DNA of 64,000 nucleotides. Source: Enterococcus sp. 9E7_DIV0242. GTDB taxonomy: Bacteria > Bacillota > Bacilli > Lactobacillales > Enterococcaceae. Under the pieces are notes generated by a model. That model was not told where the DNA came from. It saw only the letters and a list, made by a program, of their open reading frames with translations, and searched no databases. Below are positions 18,201 to 27,300 of the stretch, piece by piece. The stretch's first letter is position 1; every line of letters begins with the position of its first letter. The DNA lies in the NCBI RefSeq assembly GCF_002140975.2, contig NZ_CP147247.1, positions 1,984,001 to 2,048,000 on the forward strand. Reading direction: 5' to 3'. A program made the translations under genes and the position numbers.

Positions 18201-18763
18201 TGCTGCAAACAGCACTTCATTTTAGCCATACACTCCTAAAAGAAATTATTCAGCCTAATGACCATGTGATTGATGCGACGATGGGCAACGGAAATGATAC
18301 GGCTTTTCTAGCAGAGCTTGTTGGAAAAAACGGAAAAGTTTATGCGTTTGATGTTCAAGAGATTGCCCTTCATAACACAGAAAAACGGCTACAAGAAAAT
18401 GAGTTATCCACTCAAGCAATTCTTTTTCACCAAGGCCACGAATCGATTGGAGAAGTAATTGCAGATGATATCCCTATAAAAGCAGCCGTGTTTAACCTTG
18501 GCTACCTACCAAAAAGCGATAAAGAAATCATTACGCTACCCAATACCACTAAAATAGCCATCGAAGCTATTCTTGATCGCTTAGTTTCGAAGGGACGGAT
18601 CATATTAGTCGTCTATTATGGGCATAAAGGCGGTGAGCAGGAGTTGGCAATGGTCAGTGAATTCTGTCAAACACTCCCTCAAAAAGAGTACAATGTACTC
18701 AGCTATCAGTTTATCAATCAGGCCAATCAGCCTCCGATTCTATATTGCATTGAAAAGAAATAG
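18200..18763 (+). CDS. mnmM: tRNA wobble-uridine methyltransferase YtqB/MnmM family
   Basis: 187-residue class I SAM-dependent methyltransferase. The SAM site is DATMGNGNDTAFLAELVG followed by VYAFDVQEIAL, and the catalytic region NLGYLPKSDKEI matches the YtqB family. It is expected to complete mnm5s2U34 in tRNAs for Lys, Glu and Gln. It overlaps mnmL by one base and is followed by a terminator, so PAP2-mnmL-mnmM form one operon. Confidence 0.88.
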   Translation: MLQTALHFSHTLLKEIIQPNDHVIDATMGNGNDTAFLAELVGKNGKVYAFDVQEIALHNTEKRLQENELSTQAILFHQGHESIGEVIADDIPIKAAVFNLGYLPKSDKEIITLPNTTKIAIEAILDRLVSKGRIILVVYYGHKGGEQELAMVSEFCQTLPQKEYNVLSYQFINQANQPPILYCIEKK

Positions 18764-18793
18764 AATGTACACATAGCTAAATGTTTTTTTACG

Positions 18794-18837
18794 AAAGAGC
18801 AATGAATTCTTCTTGGTGGATTCATCGCTCTTTTTAT
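18794..18837 (+). terminator. Terminator after mnmM
   Basis: AAAGAGCAATGAAT pairs with ATTCATCGCTCTTT (one mismatch) around TCTTCTTGGTGG and is followed by TT and a T-rich stretch. Confidence 0.88.
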
Positions 18838-19466
18838 ATGTCTGCTAAAGAATTTTACTTTTACAAAATTCCTTATACACATTTTAGTTTCATCTGAGTC
18901 TAAAAATTTAAAAACCTATGCACTAGTGATCATGCTAGCGATCAGCAAAAGTATGTTTAACAGGAAAAGAATGGATGCTCTATTTATACAATCTAATTCT
19001 CAATTGTATTTTGTAGTATCCACTTAAACGTCTTCTTCTCTTTGCAGACAGAAAAAATCTTTCGAATATTTTCTAATGATAATCACAAAATTATTTCTCT
19101 ATTTTCAGCTCAGTTTATTGATTAGTCATGTCAGAAAAGCAAAAGTTTGGGCAAAAACTAGTAAAATAATGATTTTTACCTAAAACAAGTTATTCATCTT
19201 TTGAACTAATATAATCTCATCTTTTCTGCTGAAAAACATAATAAACCAACACCCCTTTTCCAGTTTCTCCCTCTAACCGAGTCCTTCTTATCTAAAAATG
19301 AACACAATAATTTTATGAATTTTCTGTCAATTTATCTTTTCTATCATTATTTTTTAATCATTTTGATAAATCAATCATTTAATCTTCGTAACTCTTTCAT
19401 TATAAAAATTGTTAGACTATAATTAAAACGGATGAAATAATCCAATAAAAATTAGGAGGGACAATT
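18838..19466 (+). promoter_or_regulatory. AT-rich gap with a promoter for the PTS IIC gene
   Basis: No gene is supported in these 629 bases. A TATAAT (19418-19423) lies 44 bases before the ATG, with a weak TTTCAT-like -35 element near 19396-19401, and the ribosome site is TTAGGAGGG. No clear catabolite-response element was found by eye. The rest is very AT-rich with no long repeat. Confidence 0.5.
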
Positions 19467-20726
19467 ATGAATAAGTTTGTGGAGTTTATGGAAAAACGCT
19501 TCATACCTGTTGCATCAAAAATTGGTGCACAACGTCATTTGGTTGCGATTCGTGATTCATTCATGGTCAGTATGCCATTGATGATTCTGGGTGCCTTAGC
19601 AGTTATGATCAATAACTTGCCAATTCCCGGATTCCAAGAACTGATGAATTCTATTTTCGGCGGAGAAGCTTGGAAAGGATTCGGTGGTGCTGCCTGGAAC
19701 GGAACGTTTGCTATTCTTTCTGTACTGATTGCATTTTTACTCGCTTATAATTTAGCAAACCATTACCGTAAAGACGGCGCTGCAGCCGGTGTTATTTCCT
19801 TAGGTTCATTCTTCGCATTAGGTGGAGCTTTAGGAATGAGCTCAACTGGATTGTTTATTGCAATCATTGTAGGAATCATCTCAACTGAAATTTATGTTCG
19901 TTTAGCTGACAATCCAAAATTGATTATCAAAATGCCGGAGGGTGTACCACCTGCAGTAGCAAAAGCCTTTGCTTCTCTACTACCTGCAATGATCACGATT
20001 TCACTGTTTGCGTTAGTTGCTGCGATCTTCGCAGGATTTGGCGTACCTGATATCGTTGGTGCATTCTACACATTGGTTCAAGAACCTTTCATGGGCTTGG
20101 CCAACTCTTATCCATCTGCACTATTGTTGGCATTTATTGCACCATTCCTATGGTTCTTCGGTTTGCACGGCGCAAACATGATCGATCCATTGATGCAAAC
20201 AATCAATGCTCCAGCAATTGAAGCTAACGTAAAGGCGATCTCAGCTGGTGATCCCGCACCCTTCATCGTTAACAAACCGTTCTTTGACAGCTTTGTTAAC
20301 TTAGGAGGAACAGGAGCTACAATCGGTCTTTTGATTGCAGTTTACTTAGTTGGACGTAAGAGCAAAGCCAACATGGTTATTGCTAACCTGTCTATCGGAC
20401 CTGGGATCTTCAATATCAATGAACCAGTATTGTTCGGTTTACCAATCGTACTAAATCCGATTATGTTCATCCCGTTCATTCTGACACCAATGGTTCTGGT
20501 ATCTGTTGCTTACTTTGCAACTAGCATGGGCTTAGTACCAGTAGCAACTGTTATGCCACCATGGGTAACACCGCCAATCATCGGTGGCGTACTAGCTACA
20601 AGCAGCATTGCTGGAGGCGTTCTTGCAGCAGTCAATGTGGTTATTTCTGTCCTTATCTATGTACCTTTCGTCAAAATTTCTGTTATGCAGGAAGAAAAAC
20701 GAGCAACGACAGAAGAACAAGCATAG
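19467..20726 (+). CDS. celB: PTS cellobiose/lactose-type IIC permease
   Basis: 419 residues with about ten membrane segments. It belongs to the CelB/ChbC group: it starts MNKFVEFMEKRFIPVASKIG and has WFFGLHGANMIDPLMQ, NLGGTGATIGL and INEPVLFGLPIVLNP, the last carrying the conserved sugar-site glutamate. It transports a beta-glucoside or chitobiose-like sugar with phosphorylation by IIB partners. No IIA, IIB or glycosidase gene lies next to it, so partners must come from elsewhere. A terminator follows at once. Confidence 0.92.
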   Translation: MNKFVEFMEKRFIPVASKIGAQRHLVAIRDSFMVSMPLMILGALAVMINNLPIPGFQELMNSIFGGEAWKGFGGAAWNGTFAILSVLIAFLLAYNLANHYRKDGAAAGVISLGSFFALGGALGMSSTGLFIAIIVGIISTEIYVRLADNPKLIIKMPEGVPPAVAKAFASLLPAMITISLFALVAAIFAGFGVPDIVGAFYTLVQEPFMGLANSYPSALLLAFIAPFLWFFGLHGANMIDPLMQTINAPAIEANVKAISAGDPAPFIVNKPFFDSFVNLGGTGATIGLLIAVYLVGRKSKANMVIANLSIGPGIFNINEPVLFGLPIVLNPIMFIPFILTPMVLVSVAYFATSMGLVPVATVMPPWVTPPIIGGVLATSSIAGGVLAAVNVVISVLIYVPFVKISVMQEEKRATTEEQA

Positions 20727-20730
20727 CAAA

Positions 20731-20766
20731 AAAATCCTCGCTCTGAAAAGGGCGAGGATTTTTTTA
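20731..20766. terminator. Bidirectional terminator at the left prophage border
   Basis: AATCCTCGC and GCGAGGATT form a 9-bp stem around TCTGAAAAGG, with A-run before and T-run after. Before phage integration it would have served both celB and the convergent ABC exporter gene. Confidence 0.9.
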
Positions 20767-20786
20767 TTCTAATACAAACTGATTGT
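20764..20786. other. Left attachment site (core repeat)
   Basis: 23 bases matching 60616-60638 with a single C/T difference at 20779. The first 15 bases are identical, and the crossover probably lies there. Read on the minus strand, the core spells NQFVLE-stop, the end of the exporter. Confidence 0.88.
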
Positions 20787-20800
20787 CAATTCATCATCAG

Positions 20801-20874
20801 TTGACATACCTTAGATAGCCAAAAGAGGCATTAAATAGCCCTTTATATCAGCATTTATGTTTATTGTATGTCAA
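20801..20874. repeat. Inverted repeat in the left attachment arm
   Basis: TTGACATAC (20801-20809) and GTATGTCAA (20866-20874) are perfect inverted copies, with further TGTCAAT and ATAGCC echoes nearby. Possible integrase or excisionase binding sites. Confidence 0.5.
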
Positions 20875-20910
20875 TCGAATATCAATCATTTTTCTATTAT
20901 GATTCTTTTT

Positions 20911-20932
20911 TTGCCCCTTTTTTGCCCCTTTT
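20911..20932 (+). repeat. Arm-type integrase sites, left
   Basis: Two tandem copies of the 11-mer TTGCCCCTTTT at 20911-20921 and 20922-20932. The same arrangement occurs beside the right core, so these are the likely P-arm sites for the N-terminal domain of the integrase. Confidence 0.75.
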
Positions 20933-20980
20933 CAAAGTTCAATATCACATTTTCTTATCATATCGTCGCCCCTTTAATTC

Positions 20981-21009
20981 TCGACAAAGAGAACTAATGT
21001 TCGTATAAT
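20981..21009 (+). promoter_or_regulatory. SOS-type promoter with LexA/DinR-like box
   Basis: TCGACA (20981-20986), a 17-base spacer, TATAAT (21004-21009). The spacer holds AGAACTAATGTTCG (20990-21003), matching the Gram-positive LexA consensus CGAAC-N4-GTTCG at 9 of 10 defined positions. A bound repressor would block the promoter until DNA damage. Confidence 0.75.
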
Positions 21010-21026
21010 GTTTTTGAGGTGATTAT

Positions 21027-21374
21027 ATGAGATATGTAAAAACTGTTCATCTCAAAGAAAAGACAACAGCTTATACTTATTTCTATAGAATGAAAGTTCA
21101 ACCATTCAGACGGCTATCAGCGGATCAATTCAAAATCGATGATACTTACTATCAAATCTGGACTTTCAACTCTAGAACTGAAAGGAACTACATTGCTGCT
21201 TTTCCTGTCACTCATGCTGATCACTTTCATATTTTCGAGCTAGCGCTTGAGGAAACAGGACACACACAATTCAAAAAAGAAAGTAAGCTATCAGACTTTT
21301 CAACTAAAAAAATTATGCGCTATAGCGATCTAAGAGAAGAGATATTTAGGAAGGAAGGTATTTCGTATGAATAA
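21027..21374 (+). CDS. Unknown protein, first gene of the SOS-boxed operon
   Basis: 115 residues, no membrane segment, rich in aromatic and basic residues (TTAYTYFYRMKVQPFRRL, DDTYYQIWTFNSRTERNY). It is not recognised as a known family. Its ribosome site is GAGGTGATTAT, and it lies 18 bases after the TATAAT of a promoter with a LexA-like box. Its last codons overlap the next gene. It is outside the late operon and on the opposite strand, so it is probably expressed in the lysogen after DNA damage. A nucleic-acid-related role is a guess from regulation and composition. Confidence 0.75.
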   Translation: MRYVKTVHLKEKTTAYTYFYRMKVQPFRRLSADQFKIDDTYYQIWTFNSRTERNYIAAFPVTHADHFHIFELALEETGHTQFKKESKLSDFSTKKIMRYSDLREEIFRKEGISYE

Positions 21375-21660
21375 AAGAGCCTGCACCGGAATAGCAGATA
21401 AAATCAGACTCGTTTCTGCTTTTCCTAATATGTTAGTCAGATTTACATTGCACACTCGAACAGAAGACATCAATTGCTTTGTCGCAAAACGTGACTTAGC
21501 AAACCTAGTAATGTTCTTGGATGATAATACTTTCGAACTGTCTGTATTCGGTCATTACAACAATAGAAATCAATTAATCATCGAGAAATTCGCTGTAAGG
21601 AATCCAAATTCGTTCATCAGGGAATTTGTGAGTAAGCCTCTCAAGGCGATTGCTCAATGA
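21367..21660 (+). CDS. Unknown protein, second gene of the SOS-boxed operon
   Basis: 97 residues, starting 8 bases inside the previous gene with AGGAAGG as ribosome site. The predicted structure is beta-rich (NMLVRFTLHTRTEDINCFVA, NTFELSVFGHYNNRNQLIIE), with basic character. An OB- or YolD-like fold is possible, but I cannot assign it. Its stop overlaps the ATG of the third gene (ATGA), indicating tight coupling. Confidence 0.75.
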   Translation: MNKRACTGIADKIRLVSAFPNMLVRFTLHTRTEDINCFVAKRDLANLVMFLDDNTFELSVFGHYNNRNQLIIEKFAVRNPNSFIREFVSKPLKAIAQ

Positions 21661-21818
21661 ATCTGATAGATGAATACGAGGCTCATTTAATCAGTTATGA
21701 GGAGTTTCAACATCATTTGTGGGGATCTGGGCAACAGCTGATAAACGCGGTGGGTCTTGATAAATTTATCTTCTATCTAAATGCTGCAGAAAATGAATAT
21801 TATAAAGAAGAGGACTAG
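21657..21818 (+). CDS. Small acidic protein, third gene of the SOS-boxed operon
   Basis: 53 residues: begins MNLIDEYEAHLISYEEFQHH and ends EYYKEED. It overlaps the previous stop by four bases. It is probably helical and acidic and is not recognised. It ends three bases before the stop of the convergent gene at 21822, and no terminator is seen between the two. Confidence 0.65.
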   Translation: MNLIDEYEAHLISYEEFQHHLWGSGQQLINAVGLDKFIFYLNAAENEYYKEED

Positions 21819-21821
21819 CTT

Positions 21822-22010
21822 TTAGCTGTCCTCTTTCGCATATCTATAAGTAACATGACCTCCATGTGTTGCCTCTCCAACAATGCTCGTCCTATCTTCC
21901 CTCTTCGTCCAAGCTTCTCTAAATAGAAAGAATTCATCGTTTGATACTTTTAGCTCGTCGATCTCCCCAGACGCAAGCTGTTCTAACAGTTCCTCGAATT
22001 TGTTTACCAC
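21822..22010 (-). CDS. Small acidic phage protein of unknown function
   Basis: 62 residues, net charge about -6. The N-half is helical (NKFEELLEQLASGEIDEL); the C-half ends IVGEATHGGHVTYRYAKE, an ending I associate with uncharacterised proteins of Firmicutes genomes. GTG at 22010 is preferred over GTG at 22019 because TTGGAG lies eight bases before it. A TATAAT at 22038-22033 could give it its own promoter. It lies in the pocket between endolysin and attachment site, where lysogeny-conversion and anti-defence genes are often found. Confidence 0.65.
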   Translation of the reverse strand: MVNKFEELLEQLASGEIDELKVSNDEFFLFREAWTKREDRTSIVGEATHGGHVTYRYAKEDS

Positions 22011-22050
22011 TTTTACCACTCCAATCTAGATGATTATACTACAATAGGGC

Positions 22051-22083
22051 AAAAAAATAAGCCGGTCTCTTTTACAGAGACCG
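22051..22083 (-). terminator. Terminator of the phage late operon
   Basis: CGGTCTCT and AGAGACCG form a perfect 8-bp stem around GTAAA on the minus strand, followed by a U-rich tract (22057-22051). It closes the long structural and lysis transcript. Confidence 0.88.
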
Positions 22084-22094
22084 AACTTTCCTTG

Positions 22095-23054
22095 CTATTG
22101 AATTTTCAAGAACCACTCACTAAAGTGGATATCAGAATGGCCACCGGCAGTATTACCAGATGCATCGTTGGTGCAACGTGCCATTACATAGACTGTCTTT
22201 CCTTTAAATCTATTAATGTCAAAGTGAACATCAAATCCAGCTTTACCATTTTTAGTCACATCTGGGCGATTTACTCCTGGGGCTTTAACTCTTGCAAGTT
22301 CACGTTTAGTATTTTTGTCCATGATAAAAATGAACTCATACTTGTAATTTCCAGTATGCCATCCTGCCACATACAATTTTCCTTTCGGTTTCTCACCAAA
22401 ACGATCGAGATGTGCTTTTGATTTGCTTCCATCTATTTTTACTGGATTTCCGGCACCCGATACTGTTCCATCTACAGGTGCTTTGTTCACATTGTTATTT
22501 CCATTATTCACAGTTGCTAGACTACCTGACAACCTGAATCCCTCTGCAATTCCATCACAGATAGCTTGAGCGATTGCCTGTTTGTTCGCTTTATATTTTG
22601 CTGCATCAGAAGCATTTGAAACAAAGCAGACTTCAAGCAAAGCACTACTCATCCCCATATTTTTAGCCGTTTGAATAACTGTAAAATTGGTTCTCTTAAC
22701 ACCTCTGTTCGTAAAGAATTTACTCAGTTTCTCCATCACTTTCTGCTCGACTGCAACAGAGTTTTCAGAGGTTGTCACATAAATTTCAGTACCATGTGCA
22801 GAAATATTCTCAACGGAGTTAAAGTGTACTTCAAATACATAATCATAACTACGCGCAAAAGGGATCGAACCACTTTGGATATTCGCAAAAGCATTGATAG
22901 ATTGATTTAATACAGTAACATCTGCCCCTTTGGCTTTTAAAAGAGGTGCTAGCCGATTAACAACATCTCTCGTTTCAGTTGCTTCTACAAGTCCGTTCCC
23001 TCTAGTCCCTGGATCGCCTTGACCATGCCCCGAAATCAGTAAAATTTTAACCAT
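22095..23054 (-). CDS. Endolysin: zinc N-acetylmuramoyl-L-alanine amidase
   Basis: 319 residues. The N-terminal Amidase_3 domain (1-185) carries the zinc ligands H10 (SGHGQGD), E24 and H77 (FEVHFNS) and the catalytic E141 (ALLEVCF). After an Asn-rich linker, residues 205-319 form a beta-rich domain (KLYVAGWHTGNYKYEF, RPDVTKNGKAGF) that is probably the cell-wall-binding part. It cuts the amide bond between MurNAc and the stem peptide at the end of the lytic cycle. It has no signal peptide and depends on the holin, whose stop overlaps its ATG (TAATG). Confidence 0.92.
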   Translation of the reverse strand: MVKILLISGHGQGDPGTRGNGLVEATETRDVVNRLAPLLKAKGADVTVLNQSINAFANIQSGSIPFARSYDYVFEVHFNSVENISAHGTEIYVTTSENSVAVEQKVMEKLSKFFTNRGVKRTNFTVIQTAKNMGMSSALLEVCFVSNASDAAKYKANKQAIAQAICDGIAEGFRLSGSLATVNNGNNNVNKAPVDGTVSGAGNPVKIDGSKSKAHLDRFGEKPKGKLYVAGWHTGNYKYEFIFIMDKNTKRELARVKAPGVNRPDVTKNGKAGFDVHFDINRFKGKTVYVMARCTNDASGNTAGGHSDIHFSEWFLKIQ

Positions 23055-23317
23055 TATTTCTCATCCTTTCTAAATGCACTAACCCCTAAATCGTAGAAAC
23101 CTCCGGCAGACAACCCTGCAACCAAACCACCCCAGATGAAGATAATTAGCTCATCAGGAGCGAATGATAAGCTCCATCCGATACCTACTGCTAACCCTGT
23201 CAGTAAATTAATTAGAGGCAACCATTTGCTTTCCACACCTATCATTCTCTTAATGAACTCTGTAAATGCCAAAACAAAAACAGCGATCGTCGTCGCTGCA
23301 ATCAAAATATTATCCAT
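23054..23317 (-). CDS. Phage holin
   Basis: 87 residues with three hydrophobic segments (about 5-21, 32-51, 55-77) and a charged tail FRKDEK. The SKWLPLINLLTG and IWGGLVAGLSAGG stretches resemble the Listeria phage A118 holin group. It forms membrane lesions that release the endolysin. The gene starts within the upstream coiled-coil gene and overlaps the endolysin start. Confidence 0.85.
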   Translation of the reverse strand: MDNILIAATTIAVFVLAFTEFIKRMIGVESKWLPLINLLTGLAVGIGWSLSFAPDELIIFIWGGLVAGLSAGGFYDLGVSAFRKDEK

Positions 23318-23597
23318 TTTCTGTTTCTCCCTTCAATTCCTTGTTTTCTGTTTCAAGTCGTTTGATCTCTTTTCTCAGTTCAGCGATTAGTTCATCTTTC
23401 GCATTCAGTTTCCTTTCAAGCTCGGCAATCTTTTTATTTTGCTTATCGACTTTATCATCGAACTCTTTCATAGCCTTCTCGACATAAGGTAGATACACTT
23501 GATCTATTTCGGAACGACTCGTTCTTTTGGTACCCATATAGGTAAACATCGCTGTGATTATCGTAGCGATAACCGTAGGTGTGATCCAGTTTTCCAT
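23310..23597 (-). CDS. Membrane-anchored coiled-coil protein of the lysis cassette
   Basis: 95 residues. A membrane segment (TPTVIATIITAMFTYMG) is followed by a long charged coiled coil rich in K and E (KIAELERKLNAKDELIAEL). The layout resembles XhlA-type lysis partners. ATG at 23597 overlaps the previous stop (TGATG); GTG one codon earlier is an alternative. A likely helper or regulator of the holin. Confidence 0.75.
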   Translation of the reverse strand: MENWITPTVIATIITAMFTYMGTKRTSRSEIDQVYLPYVEKAMKEFDDKVDKQNKKIAELERKLNAKDELIAELRKEIKRLETENKELKGETENG

Positions 23598-23965
23598 CAC
23601 TCAAACACCTCGTATCTCGCGGCTAGATAAATAGCAGCGTTATAGCCTAAAAAGAGTGCCCACGATAGATTAGGCACTCCTGAAACTTCATTTATAATTA
23701 GAATTGCTGTATATGCTGACCAAATCGCATTCATACTCACAAGCGACCATTTCTGCAGTTGAGATTTCTTTTTGACTAAAGAACAAATCAATAATAATCC
23801 TATCAGGATTGCTACTGAATAAAACGGCCAGCTATTTACAAAATCTAAGTGTTTGAAGCCTCTGACCTCGTTTGTGTAATTCAGTTTTCCGTGATGGAAA
23901 GCAAGCCACAACCCGATTGCCAATGACTGAACAGCTACTAAGTAACTCATAGCATTCTTTCTCAT
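23597..23965 (-). CDS. Integral membrane protein of the lysis cassette
   Basis: 122 residues with four hydrophobic segments (about 6-22, 47-62, 73-90, 98-117). The family is unknown. It overlaps the stop of the upstream gene by four bases and the start of the coiled-coil gene. It could be a second holin or antiholin; that is only positional. Confidence 0.7.
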   Translation of the reverse strand: MRKNAMSYLVAVQSLAIGLWLAFHHGKLNYTNEVRGFKHLDFVNSWPFYSVAILIGLLLICSLVKKKSQLQKWSLVSMNAIWSAYTAILIINEVSGVPNLSWALFLGYNAAIYLAARYEVFE

Positions 23966-24381
23966 AATTTAGCGCCTTCTCGCTCAAGTTCGTCCAATAA
24001 GCGATCATACATTTCTGCATCGCTGCCAGACAACTCACTATCATAGTTTTCTAAGGCTTCTTGCAGACGTTGTACATGTTCTTGATATTCAGTAGTAACG
24101 ATAGTAACTGTCTCATTGAGGAGGTCTATGCGCTCCCTTGCCACTTCGAGACTATTTTCTTCTGATAGACTAAATGTATTACTATCAATCATTATTGGTT
24201 GTCCAGATTCGTTTTTCTCTGAATAATGTTCAAGCAGTGTTCGCTCATCATTTTGAAGTTCCTCTAATTTTTTTGATAAGAGGATGATAATTTTTGAACG
24301 CGCTCGTGATGCTTTCGCTTTCAGTTCTATTTTTTGTAAAAAGTTAATCGCTGGGATTATTTCTTCATTCTTAAAATTCAT
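23962..24381 (-). CDS. DUF1617-like phage protein
   Basis: 139 residues, mainly helical, beginning MNFKNEEIIPAINFLQKIEL with KASRARSKIIILLSKKLEEL, a pattern seen in DUF1617 proteins behind tail genes. ATG at 24381 has TAGGAGGAATATT directly upstream and is preferred to an in-frame start inside the tail gene. Role unknown; possibly tail or baseplate assembly. Confidence 0.75.
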   Translation of the reverse strand: MNFKNEEIIPAINFLQKIELKAKASRARSKIIILLSKKLEELQNDERTLLEHYSEKNESGQPIMIDSNTFSLSEENSLEVARERIDLLNETVTIVTTEYQEHVQRLQEALENYDSELSGSDAEMYDRLLDELEREGAKL

Positions 24382-24391
24382 AATATTCCTC

Positions 24392-27300
24392 CTATAATTG
24401 AACGACTTCAAGACGATCATTTTCATATCCCTTACGTTTTGCTTTGATTTCCCATGCAAAAGAAACGACTGGTTTATTCGACTTCACAATAAAGAAATCT
24501 TTTTCTCTATCTTCTACCCAAACTATGCCACCATCAGAATACGAAGATAAAAAAACATGGTATTCAATATCTGTATTTACTACTTTGCCAAACAGGTTCT
24601 CTATACTGATTTTCACTATATTCTCTTCTGTTGTGGCGGTCCCGATATCGCCTAAGTAGCTCTCTGCTGTTTCATACGCTGGTGTTGCAATCCAGTGGTT
24701 GGGTTCAATTTCATGAATGGCGTTTTTGGTTCCTGTTACTGAGAAATTACCTCTTGCAGTAATAGTTCCGTTTAACGTATACAAGGTTATTGCTGATCCC
24801 ATTACAGTCGCTGCGCTACTTGTATATCCCAATTGCAATGATTGTCCACTTGCACTGCTGACAACAGTAGCCCCCTCTGCAGATACTGTCATTCCCCCAG
24901 CAAATGTTGATGTTGTGCCTCCTCCAACTGCAGTTTGCTTGTAACTACCAACTCGCACACCGTTATTTCCTATAATTTCAGGCATCTGCCCTCCTGTTGG
25001 ATAATAACCGAACATCCCAAAACCTAATTTCAACTTAGGATCAGTTTTAGAAATGAAGGATGTTGTAGGTTCACCATCATAAATAATCAAGCCGTATTCG
25101 CCGAAAAGTGTTGAGAAATTGGAACCTTTATAAAACATTAGATTATTATTCAAATCGATGTTTATTTTACCGGTTGAGTTCTGAATGATTCCTTTACGAA
25201 AAAGAACTTCACCAGTAATTAGATTCATTGATAGATTAGGACCAGTTAAAGTTCCTGTCGTAATATTGCTAGCATTCAAATTAATGACGTTCACATTAGA
25301 AGCATCCAATGTCCCTGTAGTCATTTTGTTAGCTGAGACACTTCCTATTTTTGCATCAGTTATTGTAGCATTAGCAATCATCGCAGTCTTTATTACACTG
25401 TTTTCGATGTATGTCTGTCCTGTAATTTGGATTTTATTACCTGCAATTAGAATAGATTCATTTGAAACATTTATCTGGTTAACTACATCATTCTTTGAAA
25501 CTCTTAAATTTATTTGATCCGATAGTTGGGTAATTTGGCTTTTCTCGGCTTTGTTTTCGACGGTCAATTGAATACTATTTATTGTTTGTTCAATGGTTGA
25601 AATCTGTGTTACTGTTGCGCTGTCTTCAGCGGCAGCAGTCCAATCAGAAACTGCTACACTGCCTTTGATTAAAGAAACCTCTCTATAATGATGAACAGCA
25701 GAAGTATTAGTATTTCCGTTGTATGGAAGCACTCTAAGATAGCCTGATTCTGCTACAGTAAAAGTATGTGACAATCTTTTCCAGACATTTACCTCTGTTG
25801 CTTTAAAGTATGACTTTGTATACAAATGTACATTCTGTAACGCATTAGCACTTGAATTCGCCGTATCTTTTTCTGGAAAAATTCTTACTCCAAACAGTAC
25901 AGCATTCCTTGCTGCATCCCACATGTTTGTTTTCACATCAAATGCAAGTGTGTATATGTCTCCTTTTTCAACATAGATAGGCTCACTACGCATCTGTGAC
26001 GTTCCTGCTGTAGTAGCCCCACAGTACAATAGTGAACTTGATGCTTTATCCTCTTCCGGTGATTTAACATATCTGCCACTAGCAAACCCAAGCCAACCCC
26101 CGTCTCCTAGATTCCATGTTGAGTTGAATAGAAGATTCCTGTTGCTTACATTTTTTATGTCAGACTCCACCTGACTAACTGAACTAACTAAACCAGCGGC
26201 AGTCTGTTGTAAACTTGAAATTTGAGTGGTATGACCATCGGTTTTTGTGGTTAATGCAGTAATCTGACCGGATTGAAGAGTTAAGCTTGATTCTGTTTTA
26301 GACACTCTATCTTTTAATGTATCAACGTCAGTCTTGTTCGCTTTGAGTGATATCGCTGTTGTATTGGCAGTAATTGCTGTCCCCTGCGATGTTACAGTAC
26401 CTTTCAAAGCGTTATAGTCTGTCTGAGATACTTTTGCTGATAGTTCCCCATCAATTCGCTTAACTTCTGTGGAAAGCTCCGTCTTCACACCTGTGATTTC
26501 TGATAAAGCAGATGCAGCGTCTGCCTTTGCTTTCAAGGCTTCACTCGCAGCGTTTGAAGCATCGGTTTTAGCTTGTTGGGCAAGCTCTTTGCTATTATCA
26601 GCCTCAGCTATCGCATCATTGGCTTTCTCGGTAGCCAGTTGAGCTTCTTCCGCAGCTTCATTAGCAAGTTTTTTTGCCTGATCAGTTGCTTCTTTGAGTT
26701 CTTTGTTCTCTTTCGTATCAACAACAGGAACCCATTCTGCTCCATTCCATGTCTTCATTACAGTTTCTTCTCCAACTGTTTGAAACCACACGTCACCAAC
26801 CCTACTTGTCTTTGGTTCATCCGGCCCATAAAATATTGTATTTTTCCCATTTGCAGACACTGCCGCCGTGTTTGCTGTGTCTTTTGCATCTTTTGCAATC
26901 TGTAATGACTCAGCAATATCCTTTTTTATAGAGGACTCAGAGGCGTCTATGCGGTCGATTACTCCAATAGAATTACAGGTTACTCTATGTGATATCAAAT
27001 TCTCATCTATATCGTATTCACTAGAAAACGAAACAATCCGGATTTTCTTCTCAAATTCCAAATCCTTATTAATTGCCATGATGTAATCACCCTCTTGAGG
27101 TTGTTCGTACTCATAACCAGCAAGAGTCAGGTCCTCCATATCCAATTGAACAGAAATGGAATAAGAATTTTCTACATCTTCAGTAATTCTACTTAATAAA
27201 TTTGCAGAAACAGTATATCGCTCGTCAATAACTGGATCGCCCTCTAATGTTCCATAGACAGCTACAAGTGGGCTAGCGTATTGTACCGTTAGCCGGCCTT

